From Thiomonas sp. (lineage in GTDB: Bacteria > Pseudomonadota > Gammaproteobacteria > Burkholderiales > Burkholderiaceae_C), in NCBI GenBank assembly GCA_027451915.1, contig DAIDHU010000477.1, positions 1-7,480 on the forward strand: DNA of 7,480 nucleotides, in the 5' to 3' direction. Shown here piece by piece: positions 6,483 to 7,480 of this stretch. The first letter of the stretch is position 1; every line of letters begins with the position of its first letter. Made by a program: the position numbers and the translations under genes. The notes below the pieces were generated by a model. It saw only the letters and a list, made by a program, of their open reading frames with translations, made no database searches and was not told the origin of the DNA.

Positions 6483-7480
6483 ATGTTCGAGGTCACCATC
6501 GAAGCCCGCTGGACCCTGCGTCTGGACGGAGGCCCGGCCTTGCCGGAGCGCACCATCGCGCTGTTGCTGGCGGTGGCCGAGCACGGCAGCCTGTTGCGAG
6601 CCTGTGCCGAAGTGGGGATTTCCTACCGCCACGCCTGGGCGCTGATCCGCGAGGGCGAGGCGCTGCTGGGCATGTCCCTGCTGCAGATGGAGCGAGGCAA
6701 GGGCTCGCGCCTGAGTCCGCTATCGGAAAAGCTGGTGTGGGCGCAACGGCGCATCGCCGCGCGCCTGTCGCCGACGCTGGACTCGCTGGGCTCGGAGCTG
6801 GAAGCCGAGATCGGGCGCGTGCAACACGAGAACGACGCCGTGTTGCGCATACGCGCCAGCCATGGCTTCGCGGTCGAGTCCCTGCACCAGAGGCTCAACC
6901 GCGACGGGGTGCTCAACGAGCTGCGCTACTGCAGCAGCACCGACGCCGTCGCCTCGCTGGCCCTGGATAACTGCGACCTGGCCGGGTTCCACATCCCGAT
7001 CGGGGAATTCGAGCCAGCGGCCATCGAGCACTACCGACGCTGGCTGCAGCCGAGCACCCAGCGGGTGATCGGGCTGGCCACGCGGCGCGTCGGCCTGATC
7101 ATCGCGCGGGGGAATCCGAAAAAAATCTACGGCATCGAGGACCTGGCGCGCGGCGACCTGCGCTTCATCAACCGCCAGCCCGGCTCGGGCACCCGTTTCC
7201 TGCTCGACCTGCTGCTGCAACGAGCGGGCATCGAAGCCGCACGCGTGCACGGCTACGAGCAGTGCGAACTCACCCACGCCGCGGTGGCCGCCTACGTGGC
7301 CAGCGACATGGCCGACGTGGGCTTCGGGGTGGAGACACCGGCGAGGCGCTTCGACCTGGACTTCGGGGTCCTTCCCGCGACGCGCTGCGCGATCAGCAGC
7401 GCGCCGTGCGCCGACCAGCCGACCGGCGTCGTGCCGCGCGGCGCGAGGAGTGCCTCGAGGGAGCGCGCGAGCGCCGCCGG
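6483..7480 (+). CDS. ModE/LysR-like HTH transcriptional regulator with PBP-like substrate-binding domain (partial at 3' end)
   Basis: The frame opens at ATG 6483, the first start after an in-frame TAA at 6453-6455, with AAGG nine bases upstream. It runs open to the window edge (332 codons). Residues 1-95 form a winged helix: LLLAVAEHGSLLRACAEVGISYRHAWALI is close to the DNA-binding domain of E. coli ModE (which has GISYKSAW). Residues about 120-294 resemble the periplasmic-binding-protein-like effector domain found in such regulators, with NRQPGSGTRF (230-239) and THAAVAAYVASDMADVGFGVE (264-284). The molybdate-binding MOP domains of true ModE are not seen. It is divergent from fdsG, so it is the likely regulator of the fds operon, comparable in position to fdsR of C. 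necator; the ligand (formate, molybdate or cofactor) is unknown. After residue 294 (7364) the reading no longer looks like the family, and the true C-terminus may be altered. Confidence 0.85.
   Translation, partial: MFEVTIEARWTLRLDGGPALPERTIALLLAVAEHGSLLRACAEVGISYRHAWALIREGEALLGMSLLQMERGKGSRLSPLSEKLVWAQRRIAARLSPTLDSLGSELEAEIGRVQHENDAVLRIRASHGFAVESLHQRLNRDGVLNELRYCSSTDAVASLALDNCDLAGFHIPIGEFEPAAIEHYRRWLQPSTQRVIGLATRRVGLIIARGNPKKIYGIEDLARGDLRFINRQPGSGTRFLLDLLLQRAGIEAARVHGYEQCELTHAAVAAYVASDMADVGFGVETPARRFDLDFGVLPATRCAISSAPCADQPTGVVPRGARSASRERASAA
7292..7480 (-). other. Possible foreign or rearranged end segment with minus-strand coding character
   Basis: From the right edge down to about 7365 the minus strand reads a peptide that looks like ordinary protein (it includes LARSLEALLAPRG and TPVGWSAHGALLIAQRV). 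The plus-strand regulator frame over the same bases gives a Cys/Ser/Pro/Arg mixture unlike the regulator family. The minus frame continues into the regulator and stops at TAG 7294-7292, but below 7365 it loses its protein-like look. This would fit a junction near 7365 joining another gene in opposite orientation. I cannot name the peptide, and chance open reading at this G+C content remains possible. Confidence 0.2.

Noticed and set aside
6720..7277. A 185-codon minus-strand frame antisense to the regulator
   Set aside because: The plus strand has a clear winged helix and PBP-like motifs over the same bases; the antisense peptide shows none.

Overview
The window is a high-G+C stretch (clearly above 60% G+C by eye, with strong G/C bias at third codon positions). 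It carries one complete operon on the minus strand for the soluble, NAD+-dependent, molybdenum-containing formate dehydrogenase of the FdsGBACD type. Gene order, protein lengths and the divergent regulator resemble the loci of Betaproteobacteria such as Cupriavidus and other Burkholderiales. I therefore suggest a betaproteobacterium, but this rests on recalled family knowledge, not on a search.

Layout from left to right: the last 29 codons of an unidentified plus-strand gene (1-91), then a 46-bp convergent gap, then the fds operon read right to left. In transcription order the operon is fdsG (6314-5793), fdsB (5796-4228), fdsA (4190-1260), fdhD/fdsC (1210-359) and fdsD (362-138). The genes are packed tightly: ATGA start/stop overlaps join fdsG to fdsB and fdhD to fdsD, and only 37 bp separate fdsB from fdsA. 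The 49 bp between fdsA and fdhD hold an 18-codon reading frame that overlaps both neighbours by ATGA. To the right lies a 168-bp intergenic region with a strong imperfect inverted repeat (6417-6453) and a candidate fds promoter. A divergent plus-strand regulator (6483 to the window end) has a ModE/LysR-like winged helix and a periplasmic-binding-protein-like sensor domain.

Together the genes form one functional unit. FdsA oxidises formate to CO2 at a bis-MGD molybdenum centre with a Cys ligand. Electrons pass through its iron-sulfur clusters to FdsB (FMN, 4Fe-4S, NAD+ site) with FdsG (2Fe-2S) as partner, giving NADH. FdhD/FdsC is the sulfur-transfer and cofactor chaperone, and FdsD is the small subunit/maturation partner. 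The regulator probably controls the operon through the shared intergenic region.

I found no clearly new system. Points worth checking are the ATGA-linked mini-ORF between fdsA and fdhD, the inverted repeat, a roughly 10-residue insertion in FdsA between the active-site Cys and Arg, and an apparent loss of family resemblance in the last ~115 bp of the regulator. In that last stretch the opposite strand reads more like protein, which could be a rearrangement or a contig-end artefact.
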